A stretch of DNA of 64,000 nucleotides from NCBI GenBank assembly GCA_016617855.1, contig JAECUM010017202.1, forward strand, positions 1 through 64,000, in the 5' to 3' direction. The notes under the pieces are model-generated. The model made no database searches. It was not told the DNA's origin and saw only the letters and a program-made list of their open reading frames with translations. Numbering within the stretch: the stretch's first letter is position 1; every line of letters begins with the position of its first letter. The translations under genes and the position numbers were made by a program. This DNA is from Megalonaias nervosa (taxonomy: Eukaryota > Mollusca > Bivalvia > Unionida > Unionidae). Below are positions 39,918 to 53,800 of the stretch, one piece after another.

Positions 39918-42900
39918 TTAGTACATGGTTTATTATCTATGGAAACTATCTTGCAAAACAAGGTCTGGCTTTGCTTATTAATGCAAATTCATGAGTCATT
40001 GTACAATGTTTTTTTTGTCCAAATAGCACAACTAGCATATTGTTAATAAACAGTCATCTGCATAACTATCATTGGCAGCTTAGCGATTTGCAGTACACAC
40101 TAACAATGATATTTTTATGAGCTAATTATTTTCGTATCAGGCAAAAGGATGTGCTGAACATTATGGCTGTCTTAAACTCTGTACACCCTTTGCCATTAGC
40201 TCAAGAGGTTCAAGATGGTACTAAAAGTCTGTACACCCTGGTAAACAAACATGTTGCTATTATTATATATTCAGAACAGTACATCACATTACAGTGGTCC
40301 CACTCCTGAACTGTGGCCACCTTGTTTAATGGACAGAATCTCATGGCATTGACAACATTTTGTTCAAGAGTACCCCTTAAGGACAGCCACCCGTATAACA
40401 TGGCCATTGACTGGCATATTAGTACAAAAACTTAAATTTACCCCTTGGGAGTGGCTGTGTAATGGTTGTTTACAGATAGAAATCTCATATTTGTTGATTT
40501 CTAAACTCAAAAGCAGACATTTGTTCCAACTTGCTGATAAAATAACTTGAATCCATGCAGATATGTAAGCAGTCCAATAACCCTTACTGCTGTGTGTTCC
40601 TTAGATATAAGGTTTTGTCACTTAGATTTTCTGCTGATTATTACCACTGATAATGATCACAATGACAAATGCTAATCACTGAGAAGGACTATTGTAAAGC
40701 TTGAGTCAGCCTGATGTCCAATTGCCAGATAGTAAAATGGTCTGTTAGATTTTGTAGCTTCTCTCAGATTATGAACTGTACTTGAATACCAGATTTTAAA
40801 AAATGGAAAAACATAATTGATAACATGATAAGCTCGCTTTTCTGTAAATACTGGACATCTAATGCAATAACTACAAATTGCCAATGAAGGAATAAGTTGT
40901 TGCAAAAAGTGCAAAATGTTATCAGTTTAAAACAAAATGTGAAAGCCCTTCGACTAAGGGAAAGATGGAGAGTCCTTTGATGAGAAATATTGATGTCAGA
41001 AAGATTCGAATCAGCATCTTCAAAACGCATTCAACAGACTGATCAGATATAGATTTTTTTATAGTTGTTTGTTTGTGTCCATATTTTACTGACATGGCGG
41101 TTTTTCCCAATGATTGATGATTATTCATGATTATTTAAAATAACATTGATATAAATATTATCGCATAACATACATGTTAATTTTAAATGAAAATATTACA
41201 TTTTTAAAAAATAGTTACACGTTTCATACTTTATATGTAGTCATTATTGATACATGTAATCTTGATTTATGTGATCCATCTCATGAAAGGCCACCTCTCT
41301 TATGAGGTCACATTCCTACTGTAAAAGTGATGGCCTTACAAGAGTAGGATCATTGTTAATATTGCACAAAGTGTCAAGTGCTGTGTTTATTCAAGTTAAA
41401 GCTGAATTTTCAGGTATGAGTACACTGTCTTACATATTTCTTTCATTTTTCTATATTTTATATGTAATTCAGTGCATTGGTTATAAGTTAGATGCACCAA
41501 GACTTTCTTACTTAGGGGCTGATCTGGACACAGCATGCAGAAAACATGACAGCATAGGTTATGTTGATTTTTTTTAGAAACAGTTGCATTTGAATGAAAG
41601 AACATTCAGTTTTATGCTAGTGACCTTTCTGGAACTGACCACATAACACATGCTTGATTTGTCATCTTATGCAAAAGCCAAGAGGTTGAACTCTATATGC
41701 ATTTTATTTTCTATTTAGGCATTGCATTAATTCTGTTTTCAGTTTTATGCAAGTAGCATTCTTAACTGGTTAGCAGATCTCCATGAAAAATCATAGAAAA
41801 AGTATTTACAATTTTCTTAGAGATGACTAGCATACAGTAGTTAAACCATTAATGGGTTATTACCAGAACATCATGATCTTTTGGTATGTAATGAATAAAG
41901 TACATGTCAGCTCACCTTACCATAAGGTCAAGGGAGCTTCTGGTATTGCGCTGTATTAATTGTTTGCCATCCCTCTTCTGTTGTCTGATCATCAGCAATG
42001 GCTATTTTTGTTCAGCTTTGCAGAAACCAATAAGCTATTTTTAATTAAACTTGACTGACTCCATCTAAGAATCGAGTCCTTTTAAGTTTGTAAAATATTT
42101 CTGACTCACTGACAGATATGGACACTGTTGCTAAAAATAGTACAACCTTTAATTAGCTTCTGCACAAAACCGCTGAACAGAATTTGACAAAAAGCATCCT
42201 ATAATTATGGGCTTTCAATTTGATACATATTCGTACATGCCAACCATTGCACTTTTGGTAGAATCATTACACTTTTTTTCACTGCAATACATCTTATGCT
42301 CAAATGCATATGGATTATGCTTTTCTGGTACATTAAAACAAATCAAACAAAAATAAAGTAGTAAAAGTTCTGTTTGTAATTTATATTATCATGTCTTTAA
42401 TTCCACTCATTATACAAAATTGAGAATACAGTGGTCCCCCTCATGAATGGCTCCCCTGACGAGTGTCCACTCACTTTTTACAGCCAGGATCCCTTGGCAC
42501 CTATGAGTTTGTGTTCAAAAGTACAGTAAAACCTGTTACAAGAGATCGTCCCTTCTGCCAACAAAAAAATGGTCTCTCAAGACAGGTGGTCTCTCATAGC
42601 AGGTTTGTGCAAAAAGACCAGTTTCAATTTAGTTGGAGGTACTTTCATTGTTATTAAGGTACTAGGTGTTAACATTATTAGTGCTCAGTTGTATTATCGA
42701 ACGTCAAGACAGTTTTGACTGGGCTTTGGGAAAATGTGAAAAATTTATACATTTACATTGCATATCTAACAATTAATGAAATAAAACGAAACAATTATCT
42801 CATCTAGAAACAGAACCATTTACTCAGAGACAAAAGTGAACGGCTTCATTCAGAGAAGACATACAGGCATTAACTCAATAAACAAAGTGTGTAACCCAGT

Positions 42901-45900
42901 CATACCAACTTGAATACACGACAGCTTTTGATTGGGATGTAATCACTTAACATCAGGGGCAAAAACAACAAACATCACAAGTCTTGAACACTATCAATCG
43001 AATCCTGCAAACGATTCTCTCTTGCTGGTTTAATAGACAATGACCTTATTCAACCCCAGGCAATGTAGAATAACTCTAAAGACAAACAGTATACGTGACT
43101 ACTGCGTCAATTTCGGCACTACAATGGCAATTCGTGACAAGTACATTATCCTGGTTTGTGGACTTTAGTATCTACAACCGGTAGCCACAATCTTTTTTTT
43201 TTTTTTTCTATATTATTATTAACTTTTTTATGTTTGATTTTGATCAGAATAATCGTTACTAATCAAGCTGTTGTTGTAACAATTGATTACATTTAGGTCA
43301 GTGGTGTCTGTGTTCTCGCGATATGGTCATTCATAGGGATGCTGGGTCATACTCATACATATGATCTACAATAAGGCCAGGAAGCAGACTATGTGCAGGA
43401 ATAATTAGTCTGGTTCCCTGCTTTGTATGCTCTCTGTGTTGTTCTCCCCTACATGAATAGCGGAGAACAACGCAAGGAGCATATGAAGCAGGGAACCAGA
43501 CTAGGGAATAATCTACATGTACTTTGGTCTGGTTTACAACAGAAACTGTAAAACCCTATAAGCATACCTACAAAATTTTAGATATCGGAAGCAGCCTTTT
43601 TTGTTTTTTAGAATGTTATGAGTGGTTGTTGTTCCAGGGATTAAATAAAGGTCGGTGGATTATATCCTCGTTTTTGCAATGCGGTTGTTCATAGCAGTGT
43701 CAAAATGCATATTTTGTCAAGACATCATGGTCGCTGGTCATGTTCAGCAGGTGGTTGCTTACAACAGCGTTTATATAATAAAATTGACAATGCATTACAA
43801 TTGTGGTCGGAAATGACAGGTTGTTGCTCATAGCAGAGGTCGCTCATAACAGATTTTTACTGTACCCCTCAAGGAAGACCACCCTCAAATGTGATCCAGC
43901 AGCCAGCATGTTAGTGCCAAAAAATGTGAAATTTACCCCTCACTAGTGGCCACAGTTTATTTTAATACTTGTCCAGACCCAATATTTAATTCATTCAGTA
44001 TGGTAAGTAATCTGGTTATCTTTACCGATGTCTGTTTCCCGTTGTCAGGTTTTTTTTACAAAAAGAAGTGTTGGCTAAAGTTCATGTTCCACTAAGGTTA
44101 ATATTATATCATTGACGCAGACATTTACAGGAAATTGAGTGAACAATATCGTGTGTTTTATTTTTTGAGCTTCACACAGCAGTTGTTTTCTTCTTTGATG
44201 ATTTCGACCGGATGTAATTGTCAAGATCATAAGATGGTCAGCATAGGCTAAATGTAGATTTTGTGGATTAAAACACAGATAATTAACCTTGAACAAAACA
44301 GGGTACCAGATAAAGACCGAAAAATAACGCGACAGTACATGTGTCAATTTCTTTATAAACAAGGCATTTTACTGACTCAGAATTTTTCGTCTACACATTT
44401 AAGTTGAAGTACCGAACAGTCAGCAACATAGGAATAACTCATTACAAAACTTTCACATGTCAGCACATAAGTGGAGAATTAATACTTTGGAAGATAAAGT
44501 AAAAGTTATTTGACTTGACGACAATGGAGAGAGTTCAAGAGATTTTGCAGAAAAGTTTTATGTTGGGAAGACTCAAAAATATAAAACATCGTAACAGATA
44601 AGGAGAATATTATGCGGCAGTGGATAAATGGAGTAAATGGAAAGAGAATTATTTTAAATGCAGGCAATATATGTAGGAAGATCTAAATGACATTTATGCA
44701 TGGTTTTGCCATGCACGTGTCAACAATACCCTACTTTAATTTCACACTTAAGAATGGGAGCTATTAATGTATGTTAACTTGAAATAAGTCAGTTCTAAAG
44801 ACAAGAAGAACCTTTTAATAATTAGTGCAGCTTTTAAATGAATATATTAAATGCATTGAAGTTATTTGTAGCTTCCTTACTAAAATCACATAGTTGTCAC
44901 AAAATACAGTCCCCCATCTGGAAAGGCCACCCCATCTTATATGGCCACTTTTGTGGTGCAGAAAGGGTGGTTGTATAAGAGAGGGACCACTATATTCTAA
45001 AAGAAAGACTGCTGCATAAGAGTTGCATAAGAACTAATTTGTCCATCATAGAGCTATGTGTACTTTCCCAGTTTTCTATTTATAGCAACTACATGACCCA
45101 TTCCCAAGAAAACAGACATGTTTTTTAAATGTGAAACATTGCCTCATAGATTCATCATATTGATAATGAATTTAGGTGGCAGACCAGTCTACTTTTAAAG
45201 AAAATGGCACAAGATATTTTACACGAAAAGAACTTTCACAGGTTGACTTGTGGATGAAACTTCTTAGAGCAGTTGGGTTTTTTAAACTTCAAAACATGTC
45301 TGATCACAAAAAGGACACTTAAGCACCATTATTGGAATTTGTAAGAAGAATATGAGAGTGATGCAGTACAGCAATCAGATTGAGGGCAGAATCTGTTGAC
45401 ATTACAATCATTTGGAAAATGTTATAGACATGTTAAAGTGAGTATTGAACATAAAGAATTTTTCATTGTTTTGTGTTTGTATTATGGTTCTAATCCACAT
45501 GAATTTTGCCCATTTATGCCCAGTATTTTGACCTGCAGTTCCAGGTTAGTAGTAAGAATAAATGACATTTTTCATATAGTTTACTGTATTTATGGCATAT
45601 AATGTTAGCTACAATTGTTATATATATGTAATTAAATTGTTTGTTTGTTAGTTTTAAATTTCTTTTATTTTTATTTTATTCCATTACATATTATTGATAA
45701 TTTTGTCTACTGGATTTTTCTTTTTTTTTCTTCAGAAATTCAATTCAGTTCTCTTTGACCTGATAAACAGCCAGTAGTTTGAAACAATGTATCTATTGCT
45801 GACCTAGATTCAGAACCAGTGTCAAAATTGATGTAAACAACTTTTTTTTTTTTTCATTTCTAGAGTAAAAATCTTTGACTTTAGCTTAGGCTATGCTAGA

Positions 45901-48900
45901 GTACGTGATAAATACCATGTAACATATTTACATTGTTCTGTAGAGAGGTGATCACGTGACCCCATCCGGGAGTCTGTTTTACGTCTTAATTTACTGTATA
46001 GTCGTAATCTTCAGAAGAAATAGCCAGTTGTGCTTTATACCATTGAAGCTCAAAGGTGTTTTGTTGTGGCCAGTTTGAGTTGAATTTTTTTTATTTTTCG
46101 GAATAAGTAATTCATTTCTCTGGAAAACATACATATAAGTGCTCCTCATCAGAATTCTTGGACAAAGACATTTATTGAAATTATTTGGAATTTAAAAACT
46201 TGAATATTATTCTTTGTGATTCAACAAGGAACTGTTGACACGACAACACTGTGAAGGTTACGTAATACGACATTGCCTTCCATCTTGGAATTTCATCGGG
46301 ATTCAGACTGTGATTCACTTAGGACTTTTATTTGATAGAACTTATATTTCTTAATTCTTGGATTAATTTTGGATTAGATTCATAAACCGTAAGTCCTTTT
46401 TCACATTTTTATCTTGTTTTTATAGGGAAATAAATTATTTGTTAAATTTTACAAAGCTTGTTGGCTTCACTCATTTCTTGTTACTTTTGTATGAGCCTAG
46501 ACATGTAACACAATGTCGTAGTCTCAGTGAAGTAGGGGTACTAATGTTAGTAATATTAATATATAGATTATACATTTTTATTCTCAGATTACACTTTTTT
46601 CCCACTTGTATTAGAAAAATTATGCTTTTACATGCATGTATGCATGTCTGTGTTGGCACTAGTAATTTTGCCAAAATAAAAAAGTTCAAAGTTTGTCCTA
46701 CTGTCCACTTAAACTTCAAGTCAGTGTTGACTGACAGTGTAACATATTTTCAAGTTTGAATAAATGACAAAAAGGACTTGTAGCAATTCATTTGTTAATA
46801 AAAACACCAATTAATTATTATATTCAAAAGTAACAAAAGCTCGAGAAGTAGGGGATAGTTCAGTTAAGTGCTGGTAGAAGACTATTTGCATGAGAAGCAT
46901 GAGTAGGAATGAAAAATTCAGTTCTTGTCAGAGTATTTTTAATTTCTGTTTCTAATGTCTCAGCAAAATGGAAAACTCTTGGATCAACCTTTTCAATGAT
47001 ATTAATTTGCAATCAAACATGGCCATCATTGCTTGAAATGGAAGAAACTTTAAATTATCTTTTTAGAAACAAAACAGAATAGTAAAATATTAATAGAAAG
47101 CATTTTGGCATAAGGGCATTCAAGTTTTCCACAAATGATGCTGATCAACAATATGGCCACAGTTACTACAAATAGACCAACTACTTCTCAAAATGATTTT
47201 TAAAAAAATTGGAGAATATTTGACAGAAAGAATCCTGGTATAAAGGTTTTCAAGTTTATGCAGTTGTTTCAAATTCATAATCAGAGTAGCCAACATTCGT
47301 AAAAGAAGAAATGTCCCTTACCAACTTCATAAATAGTGGTGAATGGAACTTGATCAAATTTTACAGAAAGCATTCTGGTATAACCTGCATTCAGATTTGT
47401 TACCAATGATGCTGACCTGCAAATATGGCAGTTGTTACTATAAATAGGCAAACCGTTTACTGACTAATCAAAAACAAGTCAGTAGAATTTGACCAACTTT
47501 GACAGAGGCAACCATGTTAGAAGGGTTTGCAAACTCCATACAAGCGACATTTGGCCACCATTACTAAAAGAATAGTAAAAACTTGACTTTTTTTCCCAAA
47601 AATTTTTCAACAGAACTTGACCAGTTTGACACAAAGTATCTTTACATAATGGACTTTCAAGTTTTTATGTTCCATCATGAAATAAGGCCTCTACTACTTA
47701 AAAAAAAAAAAATTGGCAATTTTTACCCAAAAAATCACTCAAAAGATTTGACAGAATGCATTGTGGCATAAAAGGCTTTCAGACTTTTATAAAAGATGCT
47801 GATCTGCCATCAAAAACGGACACCATCACTTGAAGTATAAATACCTTTCATTGATTTTTTCCCCCCAAAATGCTGTCCAGAATTTGGCCAGATTTGTCAA
47901 AAGGCATCCATGCAAGAAGGATTTTCAAAATTTAGCAAATAATGCTGGTCCATTATTGAATTTGACCACCATTACTAAAATAAGAATAGCGTTTAAAGAC
48001 TTTAAAACAAAGCAAAAGCGCTGAACAGAGTTTGATGTAAAGCTCTTTGGCATAAAGGGAAATCAGTTCTTACAGGTGATACTGATTCACCATATAGAAT
48101 GTTTGTAAAAACCTGAAGATAGAAAAACCTTTAAGTGACTTTTTTAAAACTCACCCAACAGAATTAGACCAATTTTGACAGAAAATACACTGGCATGAAG
48201 GGCTTTCTAATTTGTGATACCAATCCACTATCAAATTTGGCCACCGTTAACCAAAAATAGAAAAACCTTTTAATAACTTGTTAGCTGAATCCACTCAACA
48301 GGATTTGACCAAATTGAACAGCATGCATCCCACTTCAAAGATATTCCAAATGTATATCCTCCTTCACAAGACATTCCAAATGTATATCCTCCTTCACAAA
48401 GACATTCCAAATGTATATCCTCCTTCACAAAGACATTCCAAATGTATATCCTCCTTCACAAAGACATTCCAAATGTATATCCTCCTTCACAAAGACATTC
48501 CAAATGTATACAAATAATGTTGATCCTCCTTCACATAGGGCACACTTCAAAACGTTGAAAACAAATGCATTGTGTTTAAACACAATGCTCAACAGAATTT
48601 GACCCACTTTGACAGAAAGAATCCTGGTATAAAGGCCCTTTCCATATCAAACCAATGATGGTGATGTGCCATCAAATATCTATGGAGACACAGAATATTG
48701 AGAAACCTTTACAACATTTGTTTTCATAACATAAACAGTAAAAACACAAGAAGTTTCTGCTGAAGCAACCTACTGTCCAAAATTTTTGGGCCAACTGATC
48801 TTGCTATTTGCTATAAGGCAGAATCTTTTTATACCAGCGTGTTTTACTTTCATGTTTTACAACACGTGATACTTTTGTTTAATGAAGATCTCTTGTTGTT

Positions 48901-50784
48901 TAAGGTCTCTTAAAAGACAGACATTGTGATTGAAAGGCAGTACAATTTTTTTTTTTAAATGATGTATTTAATTGAGGTATTGTTGTGGAAAGTAGAGCTT
49001 AATAAATTTGCTACTCTGTCAGCCTCATACTAGTTGTTAGTTTAGCAACATTTAGATGAACAAATTTATTTCTGTATTTGAAGGTGAAAGTGTCCCAATA
49101 ACAAAGACACCACTTACCAACACAAGGAATGTGAATTCTGAACCCATGTTTAGCATCAAGGAACATGCAAGGCATGTGCTATTCTGTGGTACACGTGTCA
49201 TTCAGACTCGTTACTATGGCAGCAAGAAGGTCAAGGCTGTTGTCATAAGAACAGGTATGTAACTCGTGTAACTTTTTCATTTGTATCCAGATGCTCTTTG
49301 GCATATGGTTCAGATACATGTCATTGTAAGTAGTTCTGCCAGGAACTGTTATGCCAAACATTCAGGAGTTTTAAACTGGGCACACTATTTTGGTTTGGAG
49401 GGTCAAAGTTAGGCATATCATGAGACTGGACAGTAGTTGCCTGCCTTGGATATAATACTTAAAACAGTAGTAAAAATACTTTAAAAGGAAATCATAATAA
49501 TTTCTCGAATAATGTTTCAAAGGTTCATATTATTGTCTAGGACATATAAATAAAAGAAAACTTTAAAAAATATAAAGATTTTATTGAGCTGAATTTGTAT
49601 GATATTTAAATGTACCAGGAACAGCAGTATCTCTGGAGTTATGTTTTTTCATCTCCATGTAAATTAGTATCAGTTAAACCATCCAAGCAATCAATATTCT
49701 CTGTACTTTGATTCAACCCTTCAAGCCATTAGTATTCTCAGTTCTTTGGTTAATATTTTTTTTAGGCATTTGAAGAAAAATAAGGGAGGGAAGATTATAT
49801 TATCCTACCCATCTTGATGTGGGCATATGCATGAGCGAGTAATGTGACACAATTGCTGCTACAAGACAGAATTTTGACTTTTGGATATGATGGGATAGTT
49901 TTAGATGTGCACAACAATGTTAGAAATTCATTCTATTCCTTGGGCATAGGAACACTTTGCAAATGTATGTATAAGAGGGAGGGAGGGCTGAAAAGAGGCT
50001 GGAAATAATGTGGCTTTGATGGATACATCTAGTACATATTCTCCATCTTAGAGGAAAATAGCTTCATAAAGTTTCCTTGTGTATAGTACGTGGGTATTTT
50101 CGTAGTGTTTTAATTGTTTTTGGATGATGGCGTGTTATTCAAATTAGCTCAAACTAGGTAAACAGCTAATTTTTGCAGGGTTTTTAAAATGCAGATATTT
50201 GTGTGAAATTATTGCATGATACAGGATGCATTATGCACTTATGTATGTAAGCAAAGGTTCATATTTTTATTTGTATGCCTTAAGGGTTTTACACAGCCAA
50301 ATGTTCATATTTGTATGCCTTCAGGGTTTTACACAGCCAAAGGTGAACTGGTGCGTTCCATCCTGTACCCAAAACCAGTAGACTTCAAATTCAACCGAGA
50401 TACCTATTTCTTTGTTGGAGTTTTGGGTTTGATTGCAGGAGTTGGCTTGGTCTACACATTGATCCTGATGGTAAAGAGCTTGTAAAACTTACTAACATTC
50501 TGAATAGTTGTAAGCAGAGGGTTCTTTGGCAGTCAGAATTGACACAGTATGCAACCTAATGCAAGATCTTCAGTACTCGTATGTAATCGCAGCTTTGCTC
50601 TACAGATTGTGACTCTTTGAAATTTATTATCCAAATGTATAATGTATTATCCATATGTGTCATTACATTATCCAGTTAGCTGAATCATATATTGTCCAAC
50701 TGTATCATATATTATCCAACTGTATCATATTATCCAGCAATATTATATATTATTCAACTGTATCATATATTATCCAACTGTCTC

Positions 50785-50852
<68 letters not shown>

Positions 50853-53800
50853 GTATCCAGCAGTATAATATATTATCCAGCTGTATCATATGGAAGACAT
50901 CAGCAGCGGCATCAATATAGAAGTAATTATGGTGTTACCTATTTGAAAGATGGGAATTTTTTCGCACCCTAACATGAAATCACATGCCTGGGATTTTTTT
51001 TTTCTTCACACCAGGCTGTTCTTAATAACTAGTATGTTCGCAAGACTTTCTTAGAAATAATTGTACACCATGAAAATGTATTAGAAATATACAGAAACAA
51101 TAACCTTAACATAATTTGTATGTAACTTGAGGGAATAAAGCTAATGCTTGGTTAGTTCTCAGATTACTGGTCTGTTTGTCCGGTTGTAAATATTTTTCTT
51201 TTCAGTATGGAAATCTTCAACATTTAAAACTATTTTGACCAAACTTCATCAAATATCAAGCAAGATGTTTAAAAGTGTTTATATATTCTTAATTTTCCAT
51301 GTTCAGTACTTTTTTAAGTACTGTAAAAGTGCTGTAAAAATTGACAATGCTATACCATAGGGTACTAACATAAGTAGTATAAAAACTGAATATGGCTAAA
51401 AATATGCTCTTCAGACATCCTTTGGGACAAATACCCCCAAATTTTACATGCTTAATTTTCACATCAAATTTGTTATGGATCAATGGTCTAGTATACCATC
51501 TTCTATTAAGTAACAGTTGGAAGATAACAGTAAGTTTTCCTCCCAAAATAGCACTTGTCAGAGCATTGCTGTCACTAACTTGTAACTTCCATCACAGGAT
51601 GGACAAATTAGATATTTAACTGATGATTTCTTTCATTATTTGAATAATAATTAGCATAAATCTATTGCAACTACATAATGAATTAAAGCTGCATCTGCAG
51701 CAGCATCTTTATGGTTAAGATGTATATAAAATGTGTCCATTTATTTTGTACTTGTAATTATTCAAGTAACAACTTATAGCATCACATTAGGAATTTACAA
51801 ATATTCTCATGCGAAACATTTTCTTAATATTTTTAAAGATATTAGTGACCATTTGCAGTTAGCACAAAACAACAGAAGATACATCACTGTTTCATGTTCC
51901 ATTAAATTGGTATTAAAACTGTATTAGGGTAGAAAATGTAACTCATGTAACAAGGACAGACAAACAAAATTTTATTTCTCTATTTAAAATTCATAAAATA
52001 TTTGGGAGTCAGTAATTGACAGGTTTGGTTTTGGAAGTAGCTACACCACATCTGTTACTATTTTATATTCAGTTTCTTCATTGCCCCTTAATTTGGCAAC
52101 TTTCTTGACAAATTTGGCACCAATGGTAATTCTGATGTAATCTAAAATTATAAATATTTATGTACAATATACTATTAAGTTTATTGGGTCTGTAATGTAA
52201 TAGTTCTTGTACTTAAAATATTGATATAGTCCTATATATATACATTTTGTTGCATTATTCTCATTTGCAACATATAATACTGATTCTTTATGTACCTCTT
52301 GGCTTTTACGTAAGCTCAGTGGCATGCCAACTTGCTTATGGTGACTTCTGAACTAAGCACTCACTGTCAGAGGAAACTTTTTGGTCCTTATTGTTTATCT
52401 GATGTTGCTGTAGTTATAAAGTCTCTTAATTTTTGATTTTATTTTCTGAAAGTTTTGCATACAATTGCAGTGAAAAAGATTTCTAAACTACTTTGAAACA
52501 ACCTCTGTAACATATTCATAGGAGCTAATGTGCCAATACATTACTGTAACTACTCACAGACAACACACTGAGGCATTAAAGACTGAACTAGACCTTTCTT
52601 TCCAACCAAATCGACACAACCAAGAACACGTATTGCTCCGTGTGAGTGCATCTATTTTTAGAAAGAGGGATTTTCTTAATATAACCACTCACTTTTCGTT
52701 ACAACAATCCATTGATAGGACTGCAAATTTATCGTTTTATTATGTGCTTACATATTGGTAGTAATGACATGCATTGGTTACATAGTATCCTTTTCACTGG
52801 CTTTTTCATGTTTTCACCAAAATGAATGATGTCAGAAAACAACCTTGGCCTTAACAGTGGTTTTTCGAATTCCACAGCATAGCATTGTTCCATATGTTTC
52901 TGATCTACATTATTAAGTATTTAGGCTAAATCTGCTATCACATAATATTTAGACTTTATTTTCATTGAATTATATATCTTCCTTAAGTTTTTTACCCAAT
53001 TATTTACAAAAACAGACAATCCAATGATGTGGTATTTCATAGACACAGTGATGTCTGCCAATACAGGTTCACTTAGTTTCAAACTGATTTTATAAAGAAA
53101 ATAACACAAACATGTCAGTTCAAATCTTCATTTAACAAAAATTAAATAAGAAAGTGCTCTTCACCAATTATATTCATAAAAAAAAGTTACTCTGTAAATA
53201 CTGATGTTTAAATTTTGTAACAGAAGCTGCTACAAATCATCAAATAGTACGCTAGTCCTAACTTTGGGAATTAAGCAGTAAGATCTTGCTCAGAAAAGGG
53301 TTAATGATCCGTTAGCTATTAAAACAGTCATATGAACCTGCAAGAGTTTGTTTGTAATTGGTATCAACACCACAATACATTTCACCTTCGGCTATAACAC
53401 ACAAGTCAGAAACTCCTGGTCACAGCGAGGGAGCATCTTGAAAGTTATAAACTACTGTCATTGCAAGTCTACAAAATAGGAGGGCAAAGTCATTTTTGCT
53501 TTCCTAACAGAAGAAGGTGAAATTTTAAATTTTTACAAGTGACTTAGTCGCCCACTTTGCGGGTACCATGACCCCTGCAATTGATAAGTTTATTTGCTAC
53601 CCATTTAAGGAGTTCTCTTATTTTGTCACATGTCACGTTACTTACTAGTTCATGAAACCATCATGTAACATCTTTTCGGACATCCTTAGCAAGCATCCTT
53701 ATTAACTGTAAACAGCCTCTGATCGGTTCCATGATAGTTTTTCACAACTGGATAGCAAGTGTGCTGTGTACAAACTGAATGTCTGGTGCAACTATCTGGG

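Larger units (their letters stand above)
42427..43950. mobile_element. Outer CAGTGGTCCC-type MITE, split by a nested MITE
   Basis: The left part 42429-42521 (cagtggtccccctcatgaat ... gtgttcaaaag) and right part 43865-43950 (cccctcaaggaagaccaccc ... tagtggccac) together match the copy at 40292-40460. The interruption is the element at 42524-43862. Confidence 0.78.

Noticed and set aside
46439..46759. 106-codon open frame with hydrophobic stretches
   Set aside because: No conserved motif and a composition typical of AT-rich intron; the opposite strand is open too.
48278..48607. Open frames with repeating [15 protein letters not shown] peptides
   Set aside because: Produced by the 31-bp tandem repeat; both strands are open over the same stretch.
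50285..50324. Upstream acceptor as the normal start of the M3 exon
   Set aside because: It would add 40 nt and break the frame between VVIRTG and FYTAKGE; the downstream acceptor gives the conserved protein.
50471..50485. Extended exon i reading on through VKSL
   Set aside because: A stop follows at once, and the alternative gt at 50482 leaves the wrong phase for the following exon; the donor at 50471 restores family spacing before RSLDLITI.
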